From Nemertoderma westbladi (lineage: Eukaryota; Xenacoelomorpha; Nemertodermatida; Nemertodermatidae), in the NCBI GenBank assembly GCA_032718475.1, contig JAUCBJ010000779.1, forward strand, positions 1 to 59,240: a stretch of DNA of 59,240 nucleotides, in the 5' to 3' direction. The notes below the pieces were generated by a model, which saw nothing but the letters and a program-made list of their open reading frames with translations, did not search any database and was not told where the DNA came from. A program made the position numbers and the translations under genes. Shown in pieces: positions 22,488 to 33,926 of this stretch; position 1 is the stretch's first letter; each line of letters opens with the position of its first letter.

Positions 22488-23479
22488 CCTTTCTCGACAT
22501 ACTTCCTTATTGTTTTGTGAATATACTCATTCTTCTCGGGGCTCCGTTTTAGCATTTGCTTCAATTTACGAAGCCTCGTGAGTACCATTCCCTTGTTATC
22601 TGGTAGCGGTAATTTTGGTTGTTTCCACACCATCCCTATTGTGTACCGCCCATCGTCGCATCTCATCGACTCCTTTACGCTCTGTATCGCCTGTTTGTCC
22701 TCTACCGAGGTTTCGACCCCAGTTTCTTTTAGTCCCTCAAAATCCTGTCTGAGTAGTCTCCTGAGCTGCTCCTCCGCTCCTTCATCTTCCATCTCCCTCA
22801 TAGTCCCTGCGAACATGCACCCTGATGTCTCCGACATCCCAAACGGAATCTTGGTTCTAATTGGGCCGCTTAGCGTCCACCTGAATGGTGTTAAAATTGC
22901 CATCGGGTCACACTGTCTGTCTTCGCTGAAGACCGTCTGCATTCTCTCGTGGGCCATCGGGCAATCCATTCCCACTATAATGGATACCTTCCTAACGTCC
23001 ACCTCTGGTATTGAGAAATCGATACTGTCCAGGAATCTATATTGTTCGACCTCGATGTTGGTTGGTCACCTGGCGTTGATATTTATTGATTCTATCACCT
23101 GGATGGGGTCGATCATCGCCCCATAATCGCATCCCGGTGCTATCGCTGCTATCCCGCACCGTCCGGTCCTCATCTCCAGGATCTCATCTTTGCTGGAGAT
23201 GGTTGTTACCGCCATCCTACTTGGCCTCGTCTTTAGTCATATCTCTTTGGCCACTCAATTCTCGACCAATGTGAAGGCCGCTCCACTGTCGACCAGCATC
23301 AGTGTGGTTATTGATCGACTGCCTTCTCCGATCACCCTCACTGGTACTACCCCGAGTAGTACTGTTCCTCTCTTCTTCGCCCCTACGGTGCTTGTCGCCA
23401 TTGTCTGCCCTTTGCCTTGACCGAACTTAATTGGTGCGCACCCTTCTTCTCCCGGGTGGAGAAAGCGATCTTTCTCCAC
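22421..23479 (-). pseudogene. B1 protease and protease-RT linker
   Basis: One frame from 23479 to 22421. The retropepsin active-site motif LMLVDSGAAFTLVEN is near 23270. Three in-frame TGA codons follow (about 23255, 23220 and 23070). The linker contains the BEL-type IIVGMDCPMAHER and TPFRWTLSGPI blocks (DUF1758-like). The protease would process Gag-Pol. The region between the gag core and DSGA is short and has no CxxC pairs, so the zinc knuckles usual at the end of BEL gag are missing. Confidence 0.8.
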
Positions 23480-26400
23480 TTATTGTGCAGCCAGATCGGC
23501 AGTGCCTGCGCTATCGTGGTGATGTTATTAGATGCGTTGAGTTCGTATGGCGCGTCTAGCATCTTCAACACGATTAGCGCCTTCTCGACTTTGTTCGCAA
23601 ACGTCTTTATGCTAACGGGGTTATCCTGTAGGCCACCCGATGTTATACCCCTCAGAGTCTGCCGGATTATCTTGGCTGGGTGCCCGTACTCCCTGTCTAG
23701 GGCACGCCACGCAGTCATGAAGCCACCCATGATGCCCTGGTACTGACTCATGATGTCGTATGCTGGGCCTCCTGTATATACTTGTAGGTATTTTAGGCAC
23801 TCCGCCTGCATCAGGTTCTTGGTCAATATCTCGTAGCTATACATGCGCCTAAATTGCAGGTATTCTTCCGGCCTACTTCCGTCGAATTTAAATGTCTCTA
23901 TGGGTGGTAGCTCGATTCTGGTCTTAAGTGCATCGATTAATGTAGCCATTCCCATCGCCTGTGCTTCCAATGGGTTCGAAGGATGCTGTACAGATTCTCC
24001 CGTTGGGTGTGGTCCGCCCGTCCTGTCTGTTGCCCTCCGTTGCGTCGGATATATCATTGGGGGTAATGGCCCCCTCCATATCTCCATGTCGCAAGATCTG
24101 TTCTCGTCCAGGGGCTTCGATGTTCTTATTCCTGTTTGAGTATATTGTTGATATTGTGATGGGGGTATGTCACCCTGCCCCCCCCCCCCCCCACCGGTGG
24201 TATGTTTGGTACTGGGGTTGATGTTAATATATTGGGGCCCATACACCTATCCGCAATAACTCTCCCCTCCCCTGGATATATGTTATGTCCTTGCATGCTA
24301 TAGTCATACTGCTGTGCTGGTACCGGTATAGGCCTATCCACTTCTGGCCTACCTACCAGTATGTACTCCGCGACTTCCGGGTTTAATCCCGTCGTCCGCG
24401 CTACCCTATCGCCTACATTATCTCTCCCAGCATGGCCTGTAGTATGTGCAGTAAGGCCTACAGTATGTCCTGCAGTCTGTATGTGTCCCTCCGGACCGAA
24501 GTTTAACCTTCTCGAATAATCCAAGAAGTCCTCCCACGATCTGGCCTTACCCTCGATCGGCAGCTACATCCCGTCGGAAGTTTCTCTTCGATTCCCTCTC
24601 CTATTCTCGTCCTCGTACCAGTATTCCCTGTACCCCTCTCTCGGCATATAGTACACCTCGCCAGGTTGCGTCTCTGTGCGACGACGGCAATCTCCGGGAG
24701 TTCGACGCCACCGACTCTCCAACTCCATCTCTACTACCGACGGCTCGCTATCCGTCCTTGCTCTCCTGTTTCTCGCAACGACACTTCTTCTACTCTCTTC
24801 TCTTCTTCTTTCTGCCATGTAGCGTCCCCGCTTGAGAGATCTCTCGTCGACCTCCCGGTTAAACGCTACTGTTCTTCTTCCCTCTTCTGACTGGGCTTGA
24901 CGTCTCGTCGCTCGCCCACTCGCGACACCAACTTCCCTCTCTCTAGCCCGTCGCATGCCGCCTGGGATATTCGTAATCCCCCTACTATTCTCCATCACCG
25001 GGTGCTGCAGTTCACCTAGTTCGCCCTGCACATTATCCGCCAACGCCTGTGGGACACTCTCTTCCCCCCCCCCCCCTCTCGCCGCTAATCTCTCGTTGTG
25101 GGGCTCCTTTAGCCCCCCCCACTCACCACCTATCACTTCACTATCTCTCACTTTGCCTCTACGCCCCTCTCTAGTCGACGCACTATCTCTACTGCGGCTG
25201 GCTCTATTCACCCCCGCCTCTCCCTCTATCACTGCGTGGCCTGGCAGGCTCCCGTTGGGTTGACTCACCCTCGCTAATCTCTGCGTATTAACTACATGAC
25301 CTACCAGGCTCCCCTTGGGGTCTCTCACCCCCGTTACCCCCTGCGTACTGATTATGTGGCCCCTCAGGCTCTCGTTGGCCGGGCCACCTACATCTGCCGC
25401 ATTTATATTAATAGCACCAGTATCAATATTATTTTCTAAATTATTTAAATTATTAGAATTATTCTGTGCTGAATTCGGGTTATTATTTAAATTATTCTGT
25501 ATATTTGAATTAGAATTGGGATTATTTTGTTCGTCTGAATGAAAATTATTATTTAGATTATTTTGCGTATTTAAATTTAAATTATTTGAATTATTTTGTA
25601 TATTCGAATCTAGATTATTATTTGAATTATTTGGATTATTATTTAGATTAGGAATGTTCGGATTTAAATTATTATTGTCGGGCAAAATATTATTTCCTGC
25701 AATGAAAGTTTGATTAGGGTTGTCTACTACGGTACTATTAATATTAACGCCTTCTAGCGTATTATTATTACCCCCCCCCCCCCCCCCCCCCCGCCCGTAC
25801 GGTTACACCAGTCTTGGGTCTGTCGTCCGGTCCCTGTAAGTGGGGTATTAACAAACGTTTCCATAACCTCTGGCTCCTCGTAAATACTACCCGAGCCAGC
25901 CTCACTCTCTGATAGCCCCAACTGCGCCAGTTCTAATCGGCGTTTTTGTTTGGCCTGATATTGCATAAGCCCCCTTAACCGGGCGTGCATATCATCCCGC
26001 ATGCGTTTTCCCGCTCTCTCTCTCTCTCTCTCTATCCTCTCGCAAACTCTGGTTCGCCAACTCTGTTTCTCTCGCCACCCGCTCTCTACGCTCGTTGTCT
26101 ACTCTCGCTTCTCGCTCTCTATGTTCGTTCATCTCTCTCGTCTCTCGCTCCTTACGCTCGTTCTCCGCTCTCGTCTCTCGCTCAAGGCGTTCCTTCTCTA
26201 CTCTTGCTTCTCGTTCCTTACGTTCCTTCTCTACTCTCGTTTCTCGCTCCTTACATTCCTCCTCTACTCTCGTTTCTCGCTCCTTACGTTCCTCCTCTAC
26301 TCTCGTTTCTCGCTCCTTGCGTTCCTCTGCCTCTCTTCCTTCTTGTTCTCTACAATTTCTCGCCACCCTCTCGGCCCTCTCTCTACACTCCCTCAACAAC

Positions 26401-27315
26401 TCCCTCTCTTTCTCCAACAACGCAGTTCCCTCAACCAACTGCCTCTCTAACTCTTTCTGGTCTAGCGCCACCATGTCTAATTGACATGCCAGATCTATCT
26501 CTAACACCCTTCTTGCTTTTACGGAGGATGTAGCGGACTTATCGGTCGCGACGGACTCCCGTTGCCTCTCTGTCCTACTAACTTTCCCCCGCTTTCTGGG
26601 GTTCTCGCTAACCAACGAGACCAAATCCTCAGGGTTAACCTCGGATTCGTCCTCGTGCGGGTCTGCCCAACCCACTAACTTAATTCCCCTAGCATCCACT
26701 AAATACGGCCCTAAGTACACTACTTGGGGCTCCATTATCCCGGACCGCCACAGTTCAAATAGTTCGGTGGCGACCCCCTCGCTCTCTCACTCGCTAGTTC
26801 TCCCTGCCCGAAACGAACTAGGTATCTGAAATGTTTGTTCGACTCATCTAGTCGCTGGCTCAACTTCCCCTGGTCTACCTTTGCTCCCTCTCTGGCCTCT
26901 TTGAGCTGTTTCTTTGTGGTGTTGTAGGCCCGTCGAAGCCAATTGCTGGTTCCGACGTCCTCGTCGCCGACATCTCCTCCTCCTCTCCTGGTTCGGCGTC
27001 GTACCGGCGGCCCCATGTCGTTGTTCCGGTGGGCCATCCATCGCCCTTGGCCTGTGGCTTGCTGGCGACTTCGGCACTTCGACTGCCGCCATGCGTGGAC
27101 TCGTCCTCTCGTTGTAGTAGGCGGCCGCCCTCCGCTTGGGCTGCCGGATCGTCTCTCGTCGGCGAATCCAGCATTGCGGGTTGATACCGTCGCGTCGCGG
27201 CCTCGTGAATCGTTTCGTTGGTATCGTCCGGGGTCAGCGGGAGTGTCCTCTCTCCCTCTAGATCTCGGGGCTCTGTGCTCATCTTTAACTTTCTCTCTTG
27301 GTGGCTGGCAGTCAC
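23383..27315 (-). pseudogene. B1 gag
   Basis: Large BEL gag with N-terminal additions. In order: charged N-terminus from GTG at 27315 (ATG in B3; next ATG 11 codons on); a Glu/Arg-rich coiled coil (26010-26470); Asn-rich tract (about 25440-25690) of NNL/NPN/NSN repeats; three ~21-residue GSLxGHVVxTQ repeats; Arg-rich region; then the gag core (DUF1759-like) with ETFKFDGSRPEEYLQFRRM. Breaks: several frame changes in 26735-27040, GA-repeat slippage near 26020, poly-G slippage near 25780 and 24185, and TAG at 24564. B1 has about 75 more bases than B3 in the Asn tract. The 26-base gap from LTR to start codon leaves no obvious TGG-type primer site. Confidence 0.85.
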
Positions 27316-27341
27316 AGTTTACAGTGTTGGGAATTTCGTAC

Positions 27342-27729
27342 TGTGACGGGATCAGGGGATCTCGACCGGTTTATTACGTTACGCGTCACCGTGTAATTGG
27401 GAAAAAGATAGTTTGTCTTTGTCGTTCCGATATTGTTATAGGTTAATCCAGATAGTGATATAGAATATAATAGCACAGTTGATTGTAATTGAATGTTAAT
27501 AGTAATATAAATGTTATACCAGTAGTGACGGTGACGGTACGAAATGTCACCGATCTGCACTAGATGACTGAGTAAACTGAACTGACCGGTATTGGTATAC
27601 AATATAATATATGATTGTCATCCCTAGATTACTTTGGCCTCTCTATCTAGCGGATGCTTCCCTCGCCCTTATTGGCTAATAGTTTAATTATCGGCTCTCA
27701 CCTCTGTGGGAGTGCTTCCACCCCCCCCC
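27342..27729 (-). repeat. B1 5' LTR, truncated by B2
   Basis: Nearly identical to the first ~390 bases of the 13955 LTR, then stops in a C-rich run at 27720-27729, where the B2 LTR begins. B2 therefore inserted into this LTR. The rest of the LTR is not seen in the window. Confidence 0.85.
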
Positions 27730-28917
27730 TGTGACGGGATCCAGGAAGGATCCCGGTTTATCCGGTTGTTTAGTTCATGCATCCCCGCCGTGTGTGAAAG
27801 GTAAAAGGAGTTCGTATCGTTCGTCGTATATAATAATCGGCTGTACGGGTATATAGATACAGGTATAGATATAGATAATGTTGTCGTACACGGAAGGCGG
27901 GATACGGTAATTAAAGTCCCGGTCCTTCCCTAGCTAAACTAACTAACCTAACTAGCACCAATATGATACTGAGATAACTGAACTGAAATGATTACTGCCA
28001 ACTGGCTATATTGCACGGTTGGCCTTGTTACTCTACCTAATCGATGCCTTTCCCCCCTGATTGGTTGATACCCTTGTTGGCGCCCTTTGGAGTGTTTCCG
28101 TTCACTCCACCTGTTCTCTCTTGGTTAGGGGTTTGGCCCCTGACCCTCATTGTGTTTCTCCTTCCCATTTTGTTGGGGTGACACGAGTTGGTGATTACCC
28201 AATCTCGTGGCCCCCAATATTGCTTATCGGCTTAACTTTATGGGGTGTTAGCGGGATTGAATAAGCTAACACTCCCCCCCATGCTATCTTCCCGGTGAGA
28301 AGATAGCATCCACCTCAAAGTGCGCTACAATCCCGCTGGATCCCGATCTAGTATCGGGTGTGGGGTGGAATTCTTTTCTCTCGGAGCCGGCTTTCCAGGC
28401 CGCTCCCTATGGATATGATAACGCTACCCTGTATGCCTGGCGTCCCATGTCGGGCCGATCGCGCTCACCTCTCACGCGACTTTTGTTTCCCCAACACTTT
28501 CGCCCTATCTCTTCTCCACTCTCACCCTAACTCTCGCATACCCTTGGACCTCCTCGTCCCTCACTCAGCCTCTTATTCCTCCCCCTCCACACTAGAATCG
28601 CATCCGCACTCTCTCCGCGCTTCGTACTATCACTCTGTCCCTCAACCCCACTTTGACTATCTCATCCCTTCTGACGAATCTCACCCCCCTCCCATGCCGT
28701 TGCACTCAAGAAGTGTGAAATCGTCTGGTGTCTCATCCATAGTGCCATAGTCAGTTTACCCCCCAGTCCCAGTAGCTAATTGAGAAAGGTTGTATGACTA
28801 TAGTACTTACTCCGAACGTATATATTTGTAGATTACTGATTGCTACGTACGTACATACAAATTGTACTTATATGATTATTTACATTAATTAAATTTGTAC
28901 ATAGTTCGCACGTCTCA
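27730..28917 (-). repeat. B2 3' LTR, 1188 bp
   Basis: Minus strand from TGAGACGTGCG to ATCCCGTCACA. It shares the 3' end motif, the CAGTCCCAGTAGCTA block and the 28281-28309 stem with the B1 LTR but is otherwise well diverged. It carries an extra hairpin near 28181-28210 (CACGAG/CTCGTG core), similar to the solo-LTR stem, and AGGGG/CCCCT near 28127-28141, replacing the GAGGT/ACCTC stem of B1. Confidence 0.85.
28281..28309. promoter_or_regulatory. Stem-loop in B2 LTR
   Basis: Same 11 bp stem as in the B1 LTR, ATGCTATCTTC with GAAGATAGCAT; the loop differs by one base. Confidence 0.65.
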
Positions 28918-28934
28918 CGTGGCGCCTTCCAGGC

Positions 28935-29880
28935 GCACTACATCAAAGCCTCAGTCCATCCCTCCTTGGCGTCCGTGGTGTCCCCGAAAGTTGCACTTCG
29001 GACATCGGTTCTGCAACCGTGGACACACTCCCATCCTGTGGCTCGTCTCGTGCCAGTAGAGACAGCTGGTCCCTTTCTGGAACCGGTACAAACAGCTCCT
29101 TTCCTGGTGGGTCTGTCTCCCACAGTAGTCGCAACCGAGTACCAATGTCTCCCGCCCCACGTCGTCTTCCATCCCAAGCGATCTCCGCGGTCTGTGGAGT
29201 CGCTGATAGGCGAACTTCTGGACGTTAGCGTCCCTGTCTACGTCGATCTCCTCGCCCCTCCCGGGCATCGTCTCTCCGAATACTACCCGTGGTGCCGTCC
29301 CCGGTTGCTTGCCCAACCTGATAGTGCTCCCCGCGAAATCCATTGCCGGCTCCTCGTGCACCCAGGCCCGCTTGTCGGGTCTATCCCAGAAGGCTCTCGC
29401 CCCACTGGCCGTCACCACCCTCCCGCCAACCCAGTCCGTGTCCGAGTGGCCTATCCTCTCGATGGGCGGCACCTCTCCGAACTCGTCGTCGTCCTCGTCC
29501 TCCTCTCGCAGCGGTTCCAACCCCGGTATCCTGGTGGACCCACTATGTCCCTTCCCGCCTTGGTTCTTGCCCGTAACTCTCCATTCCTCAAGCTCCCCTA
29601 GCTTCCTTTGCGGTTGTTCGCCCTCGGCGCCCGCTGGTATGGGCATCGCTTGCAATCCCGACGTCGACTGTTTCGGTGATCCCACCGTCCACCCCAGTTC
29701 TTTCCCTAGAGACTCCCCCGAACTCCCTGACGAAGCCCAACGAAGTTCGTCTAAGGCTGCTTGTTCCTCGAAGCCGTAGCTCTGCGCCCTAGCTTCCTCC
29801 TCCCTCTCCTCTGCTTCTCTCCTCTCTCACAAGTTTGCCTGCCATCTCGAACTCTGCCCGATCGCTCACCCGTAGGTGGT
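28935..29880 (-). pseudogene. B2 ORF3, zinc-knuckle protein lacking the exonuclease region
   Basis: The start region (MAGKLV) is the counterpart of B1 MAEKLV, but it joins directly at about 29835 to the segment that in B1 follows the exonuclease-like region, so about 1.2 kb is missing. A TGA/frame change sits at the join. From 29685 an open frame holds an acidic patch (EEDEDDDEFGE), VDRDANVQKFAYQ, then CDYCGRQTHQERSC, a C-x2-W-x4-H-x4-C unit, and CPKCNFRGHH. A TGA at about 28948 is followed in frame by 11 codons ending at the LTR edge. No signal peptide or membrane helix. Knuckle proteins of this type bind nucleic acid; the role here is unknown. Confidence 0.7.
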
Positions 29881-30770
29881 GCCTTGCCAAGGCTCAAACG
29901 TGATGAGTGATTGGTTTAGGTGGTTTAAGTTCAGTTCGATGGCCTATCTCTTTCTGAATTTCTGAGTTAAATAGCCTATATTTTTTACTACTGTTACCAT
30001 AATTTGTTCCCCTTCTTAGCCCTATTCTTATTCTAATTTTATTTTTAATCCTACTGTCTTACCACTTGCTACTGCCTATGGATTATTCTATCTCCTAATC
30101 CACATTCTGGCCTACTCTGTGGGCCTGTGCAGTACAGCAGTATATTGCGCGCGGCCTACACGATCTATCCAACTGTACTCATATGCCCCCCTCTCGCTAC
30201 TAACTGCTAACTAATATCTATATCTTATATACCCTTCTACCTCTTACTCTCTCTCTAACTAACGGTACTACGTACCCTCTAACTCTTACTCTCTCTCTAA
30301 CTAACGGTACTACGTACCCTCTAACTCTTACTCTCTCTCTAACTAACGGTACTACGTACCCTCTAACTCTTACTCTCTCTCTAACTAATGGTACTACGTA
30401 CCCTCTAACTCTTACTCTCTCTCTAACTAACGGTACTACGTACCCTCTAACTCTCTACCTAACGGTACTACGTACCTCCTAACTAACTAACTAACTCTAG
30501 GTACTACGTAGCTCCTAACTAACTAACTAACTGACGGTACTACGTACCCTCTTACTGACTAACTAACTCTAGGTACTACGTACCTCCTAACTAACTAACT
30601 CTAGGTACTACGTACCTTCTTACTGACTAACTTCTGCCTACTAACTGCGTACCTACTATGTACTATTATTTTATTTTTTATTTTATTTTTTTGTGTGGGA
30701 AGGGCGTCTCGCCCTCAATCCCACCCCCCTCAGTCCAAAACTTGGACGACTAAACTCTTCTCTAACTCCA
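29881..30770 (-). repeat. B2 integrase-ORF3 spacer with ~42 bp minisatellite
   Basis: From 30236 to about 30640 it carries five near-identical units of TACTCTCTCTCTAACTAACG plus GTACTACGTACCCTCTAACTCT. Shorter variants with TAACTAACTCTAGGTAC follow. The palindrome-like core GGTACTACGTACC recurs in every unit. Noncoding. Confidence 0.8.
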
Positions 30771-32062
30771 CTAAGGTGCCCCTTCTAACAGACAGCATTT
30801 CCTTACAGCTCTCCTGTAGGTTTTTCTGTCCTTCGCACCTATCTTACCACCTATCCGCACTTCTACCGATCGGACTCTTCCGTCCTCATCGGAGTAAGTG
30901 CCTACAACTCTCGCCAACCGCCACTGGTTGTTGATGATAGTATCATCCGTAATGATTACGAGATCTCCCTCTCTTAACTCCCTATTCGGCTTACTCCATT
31001 TGCTTCTTTTATGGAGCATGGGTAGGTATTCTTCGACCCACCTCCTCCAATACTCTGCGCTTATTGCTTTTGCGACTTTCCAACTCTGGCGGGAGTGTAT
31101 GTCGTCTGGATCCACACCCCGCATATCGATGGTTGCTGGCCTTTCCATTAGAAAATGGCTAGGCGTCAGCACGTCTAGTGACTCAGGGTCATCATTCTCT
31201 GGGTATAGCGGTCTGCTATTAATGATCCCCTCGCACTTCGCAAGCACTGTCCGTAAGACGTCCTCTGTGACCATGTGGGTGTTCATTAGCTTCGTCATTA
31301 GACGCTTTGAACTGCCCACCAGTCTCTCGACGCATCCTAGTGTATGTGGTGCATACGGCGTCCTTCTCTCCCACTTTACTTGTCGTCGTCTCATGGCCGC
31401 CCTGACTTCCCCTCCCCTTCCAAGATGTCCAAGGCCTCTGCCATCTCATTCTCTGCCCCCACAAAATTGGTGCCGTTGTCGCTGTATATCACTGCGATCG
31501 TCCCACCTTTGCGGTCTCTAAACCTTTCTAGGGCATTAATGAATGCTGATGCGGTTGCATCTTGGGCGAGTTCTATCCCTACCACCCGCGTGTTGTTACA
31601 TACGAAGATGATACTGTAGCGTTTCTCCGTGTGCCGCAACACCTTGATCTTTATTGGCCCGAACATGTCCACACCGCAATGCGTAAATGGCGGGTCGTGC
31701 TGTCTTACTCTACTCGCTGGTAGTGGCACCATCTCTTGTATGGCTCGCCCCTTCTTCGCTCGTCGGCAGATCTGGCACTGCCCCACCACCGCTTTTACCT
31801 TCTTCCTCAACTGTTTGACCCAAAAGGTCCTCCTTATCTCGGTGAGGGTTCGGTTGGTGCCCCCGTGCAATATCGACTTATGGGAGTCCCAGATAATCTG
31901 GTGAACTATTGGCGATCCTGTTGGAATGATGATGGGTTTCGGTGGTACGATTATGCTGTTGTTGTATCCCACCCTAGAATTCATTACTAGAATCCCGTCG
32001 TCATTAAGTTGTGGCGACAGCGTAATCAGCTCGCTGTCCCGTCGGAGGTGCTGTTGGTTACC
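30771..32062 (-). pseudogene. B2 integrase
   Basis: Same domain set as B1: zinc region ending CQICRR, HCGVDMFGPI, VIYSDNGTNFVGAENE and GCVERLVGSSKRL, so the catalytic D-D-E residues are kept. A one-base shift at about 31391 splits it between the second Asp and the Glu. C-terminal LVIITDDTIINNQWRLARV is intact. High similarity to B1 through the core. Confidence 0.9.
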
Positions 32063-33886
32063 GACGCGTTCCACCTCGTCACCATAGTTCTTCCATTGTT
32101 CATAGCGGATCACTGCCTTGGCCGCTCCTTCCAGATCTATGGTTGTCCTGATCTTCTTGTCCTTGCCAACTCCCGCGAGGAAATTCCCGAAGGCTCTCCA
32201 GTACGCCACTAATTTCTTGGTCTTAAACCAACTAGAACTGTAGCTGAGGAGTTTATCCGTTGGGTTATCGCATAGTTCTTGTTTTGGTTGCACGTCCCTA
32301 ATCTCCCTCACCATCTGGGAGTATATCTCTTCTCCCTCTGAATCTCCCTCTTCTCCCTCTGACACTATTTCTGAGCCCGGGTCCACCTTTCTCATCGGCG
32401 GCCAGGCCTCCTTATCGCTCAGAAATTGTGGCCCATGTTGCCACAATACTTCCTTCTTCAAGAAAGTGTGGCGTACCACGCCCCTCGACAACAAATCCGC
32501 TGGGTTCTCGTCCGTTGGGCAGTAGTGCCACCTTTCCAGTTCTGTGGTCGCCCTTATTTCGTCCACTCTGTTTGCGATGAATATTGGGTATCTCGTCCTT
32601 TCGTTATGTAGCCAACCAAGCACTACCATGGAGTCCGTCCAGTAGTGTGTCTCTACTATGTTGGGAATAGTATCCACTAGGTATGCTGTGGCTCTTACTC
32701 CTAGTCTCGCCGCTGTCAATTCTAACTTGGGAACTGATGCTGAATCTGGCGGCGTTGACTTTGCTTTGCTAAAGGCTAGTCTGGGCTTGTGAGCCCCCTC
32801 TCGTTGTACTAAATAGAGTGCCGCTCCGTACGCCTCCAACGACGCATCGGAGAACATGTGTAGGTCCAGATTCGTCATGTTCCCATCCGGGAAATACACT
32901 CGTGGCATGTTTTATGTTCCCATCTTCTCCAACTCTCCTGTCCACTTACTCCACTGTTTCTTGATTTCCTCTGGTACCTCTACGTCCCACTCATCCTTCA
33001 TTTTGTATACTCTCTTGAGTATCTGTTTTCCCGTGACTAATAATGGGGATGCTAGGCTTAGGGGATCGTATATCCTTGCTATATACGATACATAGCCCCT
33101 CTTCGTGTGGATGTCTGCGCCCTCCTGGCTCAGCTGATACTTCAGTTCGTCTGTCTCCCTGTTCCACACGATTCCCAATGCCTTCTGTTGAGATTCTGTT
33201 CTCTTGTTCGCCATGTCCTGCCCTTTGGCTGTTGTGGGATTATCCATGGTCGATTCCGGTCTCTTGTCCTCTATCGCCTTGATAAATTCTTCCGAACTGG
33301 ATTGGAATTTGGTCAGGTTAAAGCCGGATCCTTTTAGGATGTCGCGAACCTCGCGCCCTGTGTCCAGTATCTCCTTAACCGGATTTCCAGACTCCATTCC
33401 GTCGTCTACGTAGAAGCCGCGTCGAATCATATCGACGCCCCTAGTGCTGTATCTATCTTCCTTCCCCTTCACTGTATCTCTCACTGCCATAGTCGTCGTA
33501 AATGAAGACGACTTGGCCCCCATGTTTTGTACTACCATCTTATATGCCGGTATTATCGACGGTTCTTCCTCGCCGTTATACCATAAGAAGCGTTGACGGT
33601 CGCTATCTTCCTCCGTTACACGGACTTGGTTGAACATGCCCTCTATGTCACACGTGAAGGCGCGTTTCCCATTCCTAAATCTAAGTAGGACCTCTATGCC
33701 CGAGTTATATATGTTTGGGCCTTCTAACAGATAGTCGTTTAAGCATTTTCCGTTGGTCTTTGCCGATGCGTCAACTACCATCCGCAGCTTACCTTTCTTT
33801 GGGTCTAAAGCCACGTGGAGTGGCAGGTAATATGTCCTGTCCGTGTTCGGTTCGTCAACCGGTAACTCCACGGCCCATCCTTTCAG
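32063..33886 (-). pseudogene. B2 RT and RNase H, 5' truncated at the C junction
   Basis: RT motifs MVVDASAKT, FTCDIEGMFNQV and GFYVDDGM, and RNase H motifs LHMFSDASLEAYG and WTDSMVVLG, are in one frame except for a TAA at 32909-32911 (B1 has Tyr-Ser there, TAC). At 21417 B1 has TGA where this copy keeps CGA. The element ends abruptly at 33886, inside the PVDEPNTDRTYYLPLH region upstream of the RT palm; gag, protease and 5' LTR are absent. The 106 bases missing from B1 are present here (about 32000-32105). Confidence 0.9.
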
Positions 33887-33926
33887 GAAAATCCCTTGCG
33901 GTATCAGGTCTGCCTTCCCTTTAAAA
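33887..33926 (+). repeat. 40 bp inverted repeat, left copy, at family-C breakpoint
   Basis: Perfect reverse complement of 36911-36950. It encodes the RYQVCLPF block of family C and marks where RT and gag halves were separated. Confidence 0.9.

Noticed and set aside
30236-30640. CRISPR-like array
   Set aside because: The units are contiguous without unique spacers, and the context is a eukaryotic retroelement.
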